The notes beneath the pieces were generated by a model. The model searched no databases. It had not been told where the DNA came from and saw nothing but the letters and a program-made list of their open reading frames with translations. Shown here in pieces: positions 10,305 through 21,357 of a stretch of DNA of 64,000 nucleotides (positions are counted from its first letter, which is position 1; every line of letters starts with the position of its first letter). Position numbers and translations under genes: made by a program. Location: assembly GCA_047967505.1 (NCBI GenBank), contig CM106540.1. The stretch is one strand, 5' to 3'. This stretch comes from Dipteris shenzhenensis. Its lineage: Eukaryota; Polypodiophyta; Polypodiopsida; Gleicheniales.

Positions 10305-11784
10305 ATGCCTGTAAAGAGGTCTACAGGTCAAGCTAGTAAGCAGACAATGGGTATCCTTGATCCCATCTCAGAGAAGGAAGCAATAGATGATCAGACTGTA
10401 GTTTTTGAACCCAATGATCCTCATGTTGGCATGTTCAAGGGGATTTGGCAGCAACTCCTCAAGTACAAACATCCCTTAACCAAGAGCTGATCATAAAGAA
10501 TTGTATGGACCCAATGCTACAGATATTCAAGGAGCTAACTAATGAGATTAAGACCAATAATCAGAGGATTCACCAAAGGATGCAGAACATGTCTGCCACT
10601 TTTAATAAAAGGTTGGACCAGTTCAAGAGAAGCCAAATTTATGATGGGAAGAGACCTGTGGATCCCCAAATTGATGGAGACTTAGGTTCAGATGATGATG
10701 ATGATCATCCTATACATGTAACTGAACCGGTTGGTTTTATGGCTTTTGCCCGAAGGACCTATCACTCTAGTGGAGTTACAGCTCATATGGATAAGGATTC
10801 AACACTGGTAAGACTGAAGAGTTGTGTAAAAAATTCCATGAATATAAGTTGCTACCAGCAGACCTTAGGGCAGCAATGACATTCCGGCAATATATACAAA
10901 CAGTTAAATCTATTAAACCAAAAGGACCTGTTCATCAAGACAAAGATATGAAAGACAAGATTATACTTCCAAAGTTCAAAGGTGATTCTACCTATCCTGA
11001 GGAATTGGAGGAATGGCTCAGCAAGATGGATGACTACTTCCTTCTATATCCAAAGGGTGATCAAGGTAAAATCAGATTTGCTGTTCTTCATCTAGAAGAT
11101 TATGCCCACTCTTGGTGGATGCATCTACAGCAAGAAGGGTTAACTTTTAATGCTTGGGATGAATTCAAGGCTGAAATGCTTAAAACTTTTATATCTCCTC
11201 TTAATAGGGATCAATATATTTGTAAGTGGTATGATCTTACTCAGCAAGGATCAGTGAAAAATTATATCAAACAGTTTTGGAAATTAGCTCTGTTTGTTCA
11301 TGGTATTGATGAAAGAGTTAGAATGCTCAAGTTCATCCATGGTTTGCACCCTAGTATTGCTTCAGATGTTGTAGCTCAAAAGCCCAATTCTCTTAAAGAG
11401 GCCATGCAGTTGGCAGAGCTGTATGAACCCAAATACAATGGGAAGGAGAAGACTTTGGGTATTGGTCACTTTGAAACTAAGCCTATGGTCAAAGGGGTTT
11501 CCAATGATGAAAGTAAATTTTTTGCACCTGCTACAACTTCTTCTATTTCTAGGTTTCCCACAGTGTATGGCAGTGGCATGGGACAAAATAAGGCTTTTAA
11601 GGCTACAGATGTAAAGTCATTCTTTAAACCCACTCCAAAGGATGATCTGAGTGATAAAAGAAACAAGTTGGTTAAGCAGTTATCTCAAGCAATTGTTGAT
11701 GACAAGAAGAAGAAGAATTTGTGCTACCTTTGTGGTGAGAAGTGGACCCCTGAACATAGGAATGTGTGCAAAGCAAAAACATGA
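10305..11784 (+). pseudogene. gag: Gypsy-1 Gag
   Basis: Capsid/nucleocapsid polyprotein in three frame segments. The start at ATG 10305 (MPVKRSTGQ) follows the leader. Frame changes occur near 10440 and near 10820. The long third segment carries the retrotransposon Gag domain (LPKFKGDSTYPEELEEWL, YAHSWWMHL, WDEFKAEMLKTF, with a Tyr/Trp-rich core) and ends in a zinc-binding CYLCGEKWTPEHRNVC. TGA 11782-11784 then interrupts a frame that continues into the protease. Confidence 0.88.
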
Positions 11785-12591
11785 GCAAAGTTGAGCTTGA
11801 TTCTAGAGATTGATGAGGATTTATCTCCTAATACATCTGTAGCAGAATCTGAATTTCATGAATATCAGGACTGTGTGAATGAAGGCCTTGATGATGATGA
11901 GGATCATAGTTCCAAAAAGGGGACCACCTTTCCCTTTGATCCAAGTGGGTTATCCATGTTTGACACCATGCTTAGGGATGATAGTTTACCAAGGTGCTCA
12001 AATGGATCTAGACAATGGAACATTGAAGTTGTTGAAGATTGTGAGGATGAGATCAGAAATTCTGATGAAAATGATGCTGTTGATGATGATGAAGTGTATT
12101 GGGATACACAATCAGTTGTGTACAGCATATCTCCTGATGTTTTTATGGGCTGCAAGGACTCTCAAACCCTTAGGTTAAAAGGAACAATGAATAACAGACC
12201 AGTCCACATTTTGGTTGACAGTGGGAGCACTCATAACTTCATTAATGCAAAGACACTTCAAACAGTGAGGTTATGCCCATCCACTTTGGATCATGGGATC
12301 AAAGTTGAGGTGGCTAATGGTTAGCATTCCCACAGTAAGCAATATTGTCAGGCTGCTCAAGTGCAACTTTCTCAAGACTATACTTTTCATGGAGATCTAT
12401 TTGTCTTGGAAATGGGACCTATTGACATTGTCCTTGGTTGTGAATGGTTGAGAACCTTGGGAGAATTCTCTATGGACCTTGACAGGCTATATATGAAGTT
12501 TATGCATGAAGGTAAGCACATCACTTTGATGGGTCACCAATCTCCTAAATTGTCCTTAATTTCTGCAAGAAGAATGGCCAGAGATCTTTGA
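11785..12591 (+). pseudogene. pol: Gypsy-1 protease region
   Basis: An acidic linker (several Asp/Glu runs, 11800-12110) leads to a retropepsin with the active-site motif VDSGSTHNFI near 12216 and the family block DIVLGCEWL near 12427. TAG 12322-12324 and TGA 12589-12591 interrupt the same frame. The catalytic Asp is intact. The enzyme would process the polyprotein in the virus-like particle. Confidence 0.88.
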
Positions 12592-13620
12592 AGTGTTTGT
12601 GGAGTCTATGCTATTGAGTTGACCAAGTCTCAAGAAGGTAATGGGTTGTTAGTGGAGGATAAAGACATGCAGTCCCTATTACAGCAATACTCTGATGTAT
12701 TTGCTGATCTTCCTAACCATCTCCCTCCCATGAGAGATGTGGATCATGCAATTGTGTTGGAGCCAGGATCTAAGCCAATCAACAAGGCTCCATATAGAAT
12801 TTCTAGAGCTGAAAGGGAAGAGGTGGCAAGGCAAATAAAGGAACTCCTTGACAAGGAATTTATTACACACAGTCAGTCAACCTTTGCCTCTCCTGTGTTA
12901 TTGGTCAAGAAGAAGGATGGCTCATTTAGAATGTGTATTGATTACAGGGATTTGAACAAAATGACAGTTAAGAATAGGTTTCCTATCCCTAGAATTGATG
13001 ATATACTGGATGAGCTTAGAGGGGCAAAGTACTTCATAAAGATTGACTTAAGGTCAGGCTATCATCAAATAAGGATGAAAGAGGGAGATGAACATAAAAC
13101 TGCCTTCAGGACAGAACGTGGGCTTTATCAATTCAAAGTGATGGCATTTGGTCTAACAATGCACCTGCAACTTTCCAGGCCCTAATGAACAAGGTATTGC
13201 AGCCTTTCCTCTATAAATTTGTGTTGGTATTCTTTGATGATATATTGATCTACAGCAAAACGAAAGAAGAGCATTTATTGCATGTCCAGCAAGTATTGGA
13301 AGTATTGAGGACACACCAGTTGTATGCCAAATCAAGTAACTGCACTTTCATGGCTAAAGAAGTGGAATATTTGGGCCATATTGTCAGCAATACTGGCATT
13401 AAGGTGGATTCCAGCAAGGTGAAGTGTGTAAAGGATTGGCCTATACCTCAGAATATCACCCAGCTGAGAGGGTTCCTTGGTCTAGCATCATTTTATAGAA
13501 GGTTTATAAGGCATTTTGCCAAATTGGCAGCTCCTCTCACTGATCTCCTAAAAAAGAATGCTTTCCACTGGTCTGACAGTGCCAATATGAGCTTTGAAGC
13601 ATTAAAGGAGGCTGCCTATC
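12592..13620 (+). pseudogene. pol: Gypsy-1 reverse transcriptase
   Basis: RVT_1-type RT. Landmarks are [45 protein letters not shown], then FFDDILIYS (active site, both Asp present) and VEYLGHIVS, LRGFLGLASFYRRFI. A one-base loss near 13160 (after FGLT, before the usual NAPATF) moves the frame from 1 to 3. A second frame change occurs near 13615. Confidence 0.9.
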
Positions 13621-14150
13621 TTGGTATGTCATGATTTCTCTCAACCTTTTATAATTGAGGCTGATGCTAGTGGAAGGGGCATTGGAGCTGTCCTAAAGCA
13701 GAGTCATGGAGTTATTGCCTTTGAAAGTCGGAAATTGGATGACAAGGAGTCAAGTTTCCACATTTATGACCAAGAGATGTTGGCAATACTTCATGCAATC
13801 AAAAAGTGGCACCACTACATTTATGGCAGCCATTTCAAGGTCAAGACTGATCATAAGACTCTCAGATATTTTCTATCTCAGTCTTCTCTATCACCCAAGC
13901 AAAGGAGATGGCTATCCATTGTGCAAAACTATGACTTTGACATAGATTACAAGATGGGCAAAGAAAATATTGTGGCAGATTCTCTTTCCAGGATATGGGC
14001 TTGTACTTTATCATCTATTACTGAGGTTTATAAAGATTGGATCCATGGCATTCAAGAAGAGTATCTCAATGATCCTCAAGCAGCTGCTATGTTCCAAGAC
14101 TTGGAAGATCCTGACTGTCAGCAATATCTCAATTTCAAGTTGCACAATGG
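13621..14150 (+). pseudogene. pol: Gypsy-1 RNase H
   Basis: RT-linked RNase H with IIEADASGRGIGAVL, IAFESRKL, YDQEMLAILHAIKKW, TDHKTLRYF and the ending VADSLSR near 13976. Open through this segment. Confidence 0.9.
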
Positions 14151-14644
14151 GCTCTTGTGGTATAATGATAGAATATTGCTTACTGAAAATTCCTCCTATA
14201 AGCTGCTAATCTTACAGGAATTTCACTCATCTCCTATGGCTGGGCATATAGGCCTCAACAAGACGTATGATAAGGTAAAACAGAGTTTTTACTAGAAGGG
14301 ACTTTGGAAGGATGTTCTTGCTTATGTTCAAAGCTGTAAGCCCTGTCAACAAAACAGGGAGTTGAATTTGAGGCCAGCTGGTCTACTACAACCTCTACCT
14401 ATATCTCAAGGTAAATGGACACATATCAGCATGGACTTTATTACAGGCCTACCAGTGACCTCTAAGGGTTGGAACAATATCTTTGTGGTTGTTGATAGAC
14501 TTACCAAAGCTGCCCACTTCATTCCTACTAAGACCCAATTTACAGCTTCCAAGGTGGCTAAGCAATTCATGGAGAATGTGTTTAAATTACATGGACTCCC
14601 TCAGGAAATTGTGAGTGATCGTGATGCTAAGTTCATGGGGCATT
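14151..14644 (+). pseudogene. pol: Gypsy-1 integrase, N-terminal half
   Basis: Zinc-binding HHCC domain (HSSPMAGHIGLNKT ... CKPCQQNR) and the first part of the rve core (MDFITGLP, then SDRDAKF, both catalytic Asp residues). TAG 14293-14295 replaces the usual Trp in FYWKGLW. The gene is cut at 14644 by the Copia-2 insertion and resumes at 21358; the target bases GCATT occur on both sides. Confidence 0.92.
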
Positions 14645-14868
14645 TGTTGGGGTAAAGGCACTGGCCACCTTGTAACAGTTTTTATTCTAGTACTACTAAG
14701 TACGCTAAGTACACATTGTACTTAGGTACTTAGTGGTCCTAGTCTTATCCACAGATATATATACTAGTGTGTGTACTTGGGGAGGTACCACTCATTGTGA
14801 TTATCCCCACTATTGTGTGTGTGTGTGTGTCTCCTCACTCCCTACTCTATCTCCCTCTCCATCTCTCA
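14645..14868 (+). repeat. 5' LTR of Copia-2
   Basis: TGTTGGGG...CTCTCA. TATATATA at 14756-14763 is a likely TATA box. Seven GTAC words lie in the LTR, five of them close together before the TATA box. A (GT)8 run lies near the end and is the same length in both LTRs. Confidence 0.96.
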
Positions 14869-14870
14869 AC

Positions 14871-14882
14871 TGGTATCAGAGC
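14871..14882 (+). promoter_or_regulatory. Primer binding site of Copia-2
   Basis: TGGTATCAGAGC two bases after the LTR end. Confidence 0.93.
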
Positions 14883-15281
14883 CAACGGGCTCTCTCTCCC
14901 TCTCTCTCCTCCCGTCATCCTCTTCCTCACCCTCAGCCAAGGTGCTGGGTTTGACTTCCGTCACGGGATCTTCTTCGCGAGAAACAGGACGCTCTCTCTC
15001 AGCCAACGGGCTGGCCCAAGGAGCGCAATCACTTCTATCGCGAGCTTCCTTCAGCACGAGCAGCCTCAGCTGCATCCAGCTCGCGCGAGGTGTGCGAGCA
15101 AGGCGGCAGCATAGGCTCGAACAGCGCGCAACCAACAGGCAGCTGCAGGCAAGCAGCCGGCAGCAGGCTGTCGGCAGCATCTAGCACGCGAGGCAGGCAA
15201 GGAGGCGGCGGCGTGAGCAAGCTGCTCACGGGCAGTCGCAAGCAAGCGGGAGCAGGCGCGCAGCGGCGCGCTAACGCGCAG

Positions 15282-15419
15282 GTCGGCCAAACCGGCCGAC
15301 ACAGGTCGGCTAGGCCAGACAGCCGACTGTCGGCCAGATCTGGCCAACACTTGTCGGCCACTGCCGACAGGCCGACAGGCCCATTCAGGCGGCCGACAGC
15401 CAGTCGGCAGCCAGCCGAC
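15282..15419 (+). repeat. GCCGAC/GTCGGC cluster in Copia-2 leader
   Basis: Eleven copies of GCCGAC or its complement GTCGGC fall in 138 bp (first at 15282, last at 15414), in both orientations, inside a GC-rich leader segment (about 15050-15430). GCCGAC is the core of the plant DRE/CRT element bound by DREB/CBF factors. The alternating orientation also gives many short hairpins. Function is inference. Confidence 0.85.
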
Positions 15420-15459
15420 TGGCCCATCTCCTCCTCTTCGTGGAATCCAGCATCGAAAA

Positions 15460-16900
15460 CGCAGGTGCAAGTACAGAAACTGCTGTACTTGCCCTGAAAA
15501 ACGTGCTGAAGTTATCCAGCAAGGGCTGCGTGCACTCCAATCGAAGCAGGAACAAGGTACTGTACTTGTTAAAAAGCAGGTACAGCAGCAACGGCTGCAC
15601 TCATCTCGAAAGTACGCTGTAAGTACATCAATTTTGTGCAGTTCTCCGTCAAGCGTGCAAAGGTACGCAAGGTACGGGTGCACCCTGTGCAAGGGCACAC
15701 ATTGCTGTACTTTCCTGCTCTTCGACAGCAGATTTTATTTCTGCGTTAACACGCACATCGAGGAGGATCTTTGAGTCTCACTGGGCTCATACATTGAGGA
15801 GGAATTCTTTACTGTTTATTCGTTGTCCACGGGACAGCACTGTACTTCGCCATTGGCATATGAGCCAGGTACTTTGTTGATTTACATCGTACTTTCATTC
15901 CTGCCCTTTCATTTTCGTACCTCGTACTGCAAACTTGCACGTACAGGTGTTCTACTTGGGGCAGGGCTTACACTCGCACTGAGGCTTAGCTTATGCCGCA
16001 AATAGTGTCGAGACAGGTCTTATCACTTGGCCAGTGATTGTACACAGTGTTGGCACTGGGTATATGCATTGGTCAGATCTGTTTAGACACATGCAGTGTA
16101 TGCTATTGGATGCAGGTCAAATGACATGCAGTCACATGCCTTGTGAGCAGTAGCAGTTGATGCCATTTACTGTGTTAATGCACGGAATGTGCCGTCAATT
16201 CAAGGGGCTTTTGATGCTATTGTGCGTGGGACATATGCTTTAACTTGTTGCTGAAAGTACAACCACATTTGGTACAGATTTGGTCGATTTTGACCAAGTT
16301 TGACTTTCGTCAAAATTTGGGGCTTTTGTTGCCTGACCGGCAATCTGTCAAGTGGGAGCACTCTACATGCATCAGACTATCTCGTGGAGCACTACTATGC
16401 TTTGAAAGTGCAAATTTGACTTACAGTGTTTGGTCAAAGGTCAATCTTTTCCAGATTGGAGGTCAAATCTCTGATTTTCTTCATGCATTCAAAGGGCTTT
16501 TGAGCCACCTCACTTCCAAACTGTAAATTCAGTTGGGGGGGGAGTTTCTGGAGCATATGGATGTCTAAAATCAGGGATTTTCATAAAAAAATCAGAGATT
16601 TACTGTTTTTTTTTTTTGACAGTCCGGGACTGTCAAACAGCAGGTTTGACCATATTTGACTATCAAAAAAGTCAAAAAGTACTGCTGTTTTTTATTATAT
16701 CAGTTCTGGGATTTTTCTGGAGCGATTTGACGCAGCCGTACCACACTTTCGTCAGCGAAAAAGACAGGAACAGCTTGCTGTACTGTTTCTGCAGCAAGTG
16801 GGAGAAAGACTTTCAGTTGGTTTTATGCCACTGAAACAGTACCAAGTTCACTTTTGATCGTACTTCCGCTGCGGGAGAATTTTCTTGGAGTGACTGGTGC
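15460..16900 (+). promoter_or_regulatory. GTAC- and TTGAC-rich leader part of Copia-2 with stem-loops
   Basis: Roughly two dozen GTAC words are scattered here. TTGAC/GTCAA forms stem-loops: 16280-16297 (6-bp stem), 16299-16314 (TTTGAC, loop TTTC, GTCAAA) and 16615-16637 (10-bp perfect stem, loop CGG). AAATTTGGGGCTTTTG at about 16313 repeats a word in the leaders of Copia-1 and Gypsy-1. A T-run at 16606-16617 precedes the last hairpin. No ORF longer than 93 codons is convincing. Confidence 0.7.
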
Positions 16901-16963
16901 TTAATTGCACGCCTACAGGGAGTCAGGCGGTTCCATTGAGGAACAAACTCTACTTTCTTTACC

Positions 16964-18067
16964 ATGAGTTCCGGCAGCGACGTGTCGTCCTTGTTCCAGA
17001 TAAAGAAGCTCGAAGGAGCTAAAAACTACGACATATGGAGGACACAATGCTACAATGTGCTGATGCAGAAGGACCAGTACAAGCCTATAAAGGAGAAGGG
17101 TGTTAAGCCCTCCAACGTTACTGATGAGCAGTGGGAGAAGATGGACAACTTGGCCATGTCGACCATTATGCTTACAGTTGTTGATTCACTGGTTGTAGGC
17201 ATCAGGGATGAACCTACTGCGTGGAGGATGTGGAAACGTCTTGAGGATACTTATGCCAAGAAAAGTGCCACGGGAAAAGCTTACTGGCTGAAAAAGCTTG
17301 TTGGTCTTCAAATGAAGGAGGGGACACCTATGTCCACTCATATTATTGAGTTTAACAGCATATTCAGCCAGGTGATCAACCAGGGGTTGAAGCTCGATGA
17401 TGAGCTGAAAGCTACACTCATCCTATGTTCTCTACCTGAGTCATGGGACACATTCAGGACTTCTACCAGCAACTCAAATGCCATTCTGTTATTTGCAGAT
17501 GTGGAGAGTGCTCTTCTACAGGAAGAGATGAATAGAAAGAACAATGCTGTTGGGAAGTCGAATGCTTTGAATGCACGCAGTAGGTCCAAGACACGTGGAA
17601 ATAACAAAGAAAGAGAGAGGAGCAAGTCCCGCTCTAAAAGTGATCTTGTATGCAATTATTGCGGCAAGAAGGGACACATTGAGAAAAAGTGTTTTCAAAA
17701 GAAGAACGACCAGAGAGCCAAAGAAGGCAAGGCTCAAGGCAAGTCTAAGGGCAAGGAAAAAGAGGAGCTACATGTTACTTATGTTAGTGACAGTGACAGT
17801 GGACGTGAGATATGTTTCACCTCTTCACTGGAGGCTCATACACTTCATGCTGGTGATGGATCAGATATGCTTTCCTGGATTATAGATTCAGGTGCTTCCT
17901 TTCATGTGACACCCTACAGAGATCTGTTTGTCAGATATGCAGGAGGGCAGAAGGGAGTTGTCTTTCTTGGTGATAACCATGCATGTTCGATCATTGGCAT
18001 AGGTGATGTCAGGCTTGTTCTTGAGAATGGCCAACAGTTAATGCTCAGGAGTCAGGCATGTCCCTGA
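16964..18067 (+). pseudogene. gag: Copia-2 Gag and protease segment
   Basis: Start ATG 16964 (MSSGSDVSS), in a good context after the leader. Residues 1-200 have the copia gag pattern (KLEGAKNYDIWRTQ, then helices). An Arg/Ser/Lys-rich stretch is followed by the zinc knuckle CNYCGKKGHIEKKC at residues 230-243 and the protease motif WIIDSGASFHVTP with Asp at residue 308. The frame ends at TGA 18065-18067 because one base is missing near 18050 (LRS then RHVPEVKKNL in the next frame). A one-base error here may be biological or an assembly error. Confidence 0.92.
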
Positions 18068-19877
18068 AGTGAAGAAGAACTTGATTTCCACAGGTTTATT
18101 GGATGACGATGGTTATCAGACCACCTTTGGCAGTCAGAAATGGAAAATCAGCAAAGGGGCAATGGCTATAGCCAAGGGTCCTAAGGTTGATACTTTGTAT
18201 TCACTTCATGCTGGACATTGTCCGCATTTCGATGTAAATGCCGCCGAGCTGCCAAAGATTTCATTGTGGCATAGCCGGCTTGGCCATATGAGTATTAAGG
18301 GAATGGAGCAATTGGCTCATTTTGGTTACTTGCCGAGTCTAAAATTTTCAGATTTAAAGAAATGTGAATTTTGTCTCTACGGTCGTCAAGTACAAATACC
18401 TCATAAGAGAAGGTCAGATCAGAAATTACAGCTCTTGGAGCTTGTACATACAGATGTGTGTGAGATGCCTACACTCTCTTTAGGAGGTTCTAAGTACATA
18501 CTGTCATTCATAGATGACGCCACCCGCAAAGTGTGGGTTTACACTCTCAAAAAGAAGAGTGATACGTTCAAGGCTTTCACTAAGTTTGTTGCACTGGTCG
18601 AAAATGAGACAGGCAATAAACTGAAAGCTTTACGATCTGACAATGGTGGAGAGTATTTGTCCAAAGAATTTCAAGAATTCTGTGAGGCAAAGGGTATTCA
18701 AAGGGTGTTGTCTGCACCATATGATCCTCCACAGAATGGTACCGCTGAAAAAATGTTCAGGACCATTCAAGAGAAAGTCAGATCCATGTTGTCACATGCT
18801 GCACTGCCCCACACATTTTGGGCTGAAGCTGTAAAGACAGCTGTGCACCTTATTAATAGGTCACCAAACAAGAGACTATGTGGCGGTGTGCCTGAACAGG
18901 CATGGACGGGTAAGCCTCCGTCTTACAAACACCTACGGGTCTTTGGTTGTGTCGCGTATGTGCATGTGCGCAGGGAGGACAGAACTAAACTGGATCCAAA
19001 GTCTCTTAAATGCATATTCCTAGGTTACGGTGACAAAGGTGAGATGGGCTACAGGATTTGGGATCCCAAGAACAGAAAGCTTATACGCAGCAATGATGTC
19101 GTGTTTAATGAAACCATCATGTTCAAGCAACCTGTTGTACAGCAGGGACCTTTAAAAGTAACTATTGATGATGACAGGCATCATGGGCAACACAGACAAG
19201 CTGTAAATCAGCCACAACAGCAGCATAACCAGCCATTAAATGATGCTGCAGCAGGTCCTAATGGACAGCCAGGTATGGCAGAAGACATCCCAATGGATGA
19301 GGCACAGTTAGGTGATCTTCCTGACATGCAAATGCAGCCAGGAGACATGGGACAGCCACCTTATCTGGGTGATGAACAGGCTGGACAGCCAGCTCAAGAC
19401 GATGGTCATTGGGTTAGAAGGTCAACCAGACCGACGCAGCAGCCAGAAAGATTTGTTCCAGGCATTGATTATTTGATGCTCACTGATTGTGGAGAGCCTT
19501 CATGCTACAGAGAGGCTAGGCAGAGGGCAGACAAGGTTCAATGGGATCTTGCTATGAAGTCTGAAATGGACAGTCTTCACAAGAATGGCACTTGGGAATT
19601 GGTATCCTTGCCTACTGGTAAGAAGGTACTGCCATGCAAATGGGTTTATCGACTTAAGGTCACACCTGGTGAAAAGCCAAGGCATAAAGCCAGACTGGTT
19701 GCCAAGGGGTTCAAGCAGGAATATGGTGTTGACTTTGATGAGATATTCTCTCCTGTCGTTAAGATGACAACTCTCAGAACTGTATTAGCATTGGTTGCAC
19801 ATGCAGATATGGACTTGGTCCAAATGGATGTCAAGACGGCATTTCTTCATGGTGATTTACATGAAGAGATTTTTTAT
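18051..19877 (+). pseudogene. pol: Copia-2 integrase and first part of RT
   Basis: Pre-integrase LWHSRLGHMS and CEFCLYGRQ, integrase core with VHTDVCEMP, RSDNGGEYLS and NGTAEKMF (Asp, Asp, Glu intact), C-terminal FLGYGDKGEMGYR. A Gln/Pro-rich linker (19195-19440) leads to RT (NGTWELVSLP, HKARLVAKGFKQ, QMDVKTAFLHGDL). An extra T in the T-run at about 19870 shifts the frame before MQQPEGF. Confidence 0.93.
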
Positions 19878-21045
19878 GCAGCAGCCAGAAGGTTTTACAG
19901 TGAAGGGAAAGGAGAAGCTTGTGTGCAGACTGAAGAAAAGTCTTTATGGTCTTAAGCAGGCACCCAGAGAATGGTATCATAAGTTTGATACATTCATGCA
20001 AATCCAAGGTTATAGGAGAAGTGACATTGATCACTGCTTGTATACCAAGAAAGCTTCAGATGGCAGTTTACTGATCCTCATTTTGTATGTGGATGATATG
20101 TTGATTGCTGGAAAATCTCATAAGGAGATCAATGCCTTGAAGAAAAGATTGCACCAAACCTTTGATATGAAGGATCTTGGTGATGCCAACCATATACTGG
20201 GCATGCGGATACTTCGGGATAGGGAAAAGCGGTTGCTATACTTGTCTCAGAAGGAATACATTGGCAAGGTCTTGCAGAGGTTTCACATGGAGGGGGGGAA
20301 GAGTATTGGTACTCCATTGCCTCCTTATGTGAAAATCAGTGCTTTGGACAGCCCTCAGACAGATGCCGAGAGGGCTGAGATGTCAAAGATTCCGTATGCA
20401 TCAGCGTGTGGCAGTCTCATGTATGCTATGGTTGCAACCAGGCCCGATATTGCGTTTGCAGTGGGAGTGGTTAGTAGATACATGGCTAAACCTGGCAGGA
20501 AGCATTGGAATGCAGTGAAAGGTGTCATGAGATACCTGAAGGGTACACAGGACCTTTGTATATGTTTCGGCAGTCAAGATGCAAAAGTGCAGGGTTATAC
20601 AGACTCTGATTATGCCGGTCACCCTGATACCCGGAAGTCTACTACCGGATATGTTTTCACTTTCACTGGAGGTGCAGTGTCGTGGGTATCTAGAATGCAG
20701 CAGTGCATTGCTCTGTCTACTACAGAAGCTGAATATATTGCAGCCACTGAGGCATGCAAGGAAGCTATATGGCTATCTCGGCTAGTGGCAGATTTGGGCT
20801 ACTCTAGTGATACTCCATTGTTGCATTGTGACAGTCAGAGTGCCATACAGTTGGCACGAAATCCTGTTTTTCATGCAAAGACGAAGCACATCGACGTGAA
20901 GTATCATTTTATCAGGGAGGTGCTTGAGAACAAGCAACTTCAGCTTGTGAAAGTTCACACTGATGACAATCCAGCAGATCTGTTGACCAAAGGATTGGCT
21001 GCTGAGCGGTTTGCACACTGCAGACGGCTTATCGGTATAGGATAA
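19870..21045 (+). pseudogene. pol: Copia-2 RT C-part and RNase H
   Basis: Continues RT with MQQPEGF, SLYGLKQAPREWY, ILYVDDMLI (active site intact), RPDIAFAVGVVSRYM, then RNase H with YTDSDYAGHPDTRKS, LSTTEAEYIAATEA, CDSQSAIQLARNPVFH, TKHIDVKYHFIRE and DLLTKGL. It stops at 21043-21045. Open throughout; only the frame junction at about 19870 separates it from the upstream part. Confidence 0.93.
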
Positions 21046-21133
21046 GCAGACCAATTGGTCTTGTACATGATGATGTATATTGCTGTTTTTTCTTTACTCT
21101 CTCTTATGGGCACATTGCCTTTAAGTGGGAGGT

Positions 21134-21357
21134 TGTTGGGGTAAAGGCACTGGCCACCCTGTAACAGTTTTTATTCTAGTACTACTAAGTACGCTAAGTA
21201 CACATTGTACTTAGGTACTTAGTGGTCCTAGTCTTATCCACAGATATATATACTAGTGTGTGTACTTGGGGAGGTACCACTCATTGTGATTATCCCCACT
21301 ATTGTGTGTGTGTGTGTGTCTCCTCACTCCCTACTCTATCTCCCTCTCCATCTCTCA
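21134..21357 (+). repeat. 3' LTR of Copia-2
   Basis: Identical to 14645-14868 except one base (CCACCC versus CCACCT). The polypurine tract AAGTGGGAGG at 21123-21132 is just upstream. GCATT follows. Confidence 0.96.

Larger units (their letters stand above)
14645..21357 (+). mobile_element. Copia-2: young Ty1/copia element inside Gypsy-1 integrase
   Basis: LTRs 14645-14868 and 21134-21357 (224 bp each) differ at one position. GCATT at 14640-14644 and 21358-21362 is a perfect target duplication. Primer site, a 2.1-kb leader, gag and a copia pol follow. The protein resembles the Tork/Tnt1 group (IIDSGASFHVTP, LWHSRLGHMSIKGM), though lineage is inferred from motifs only. Two single-base frame changes (about 18050 and 19870) are the only coding defects seen. 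It is the youngest insertion in the window. Confidence 0.96.

Noticed and set aside
14733-15698. ORFs up to 210 codons in the Copia-2 LTR and leader, both strands
   Set aside because: GC-rich leader without stops by composition; Ala/Arg/Leu-rich, several overlapping frames, no motif.
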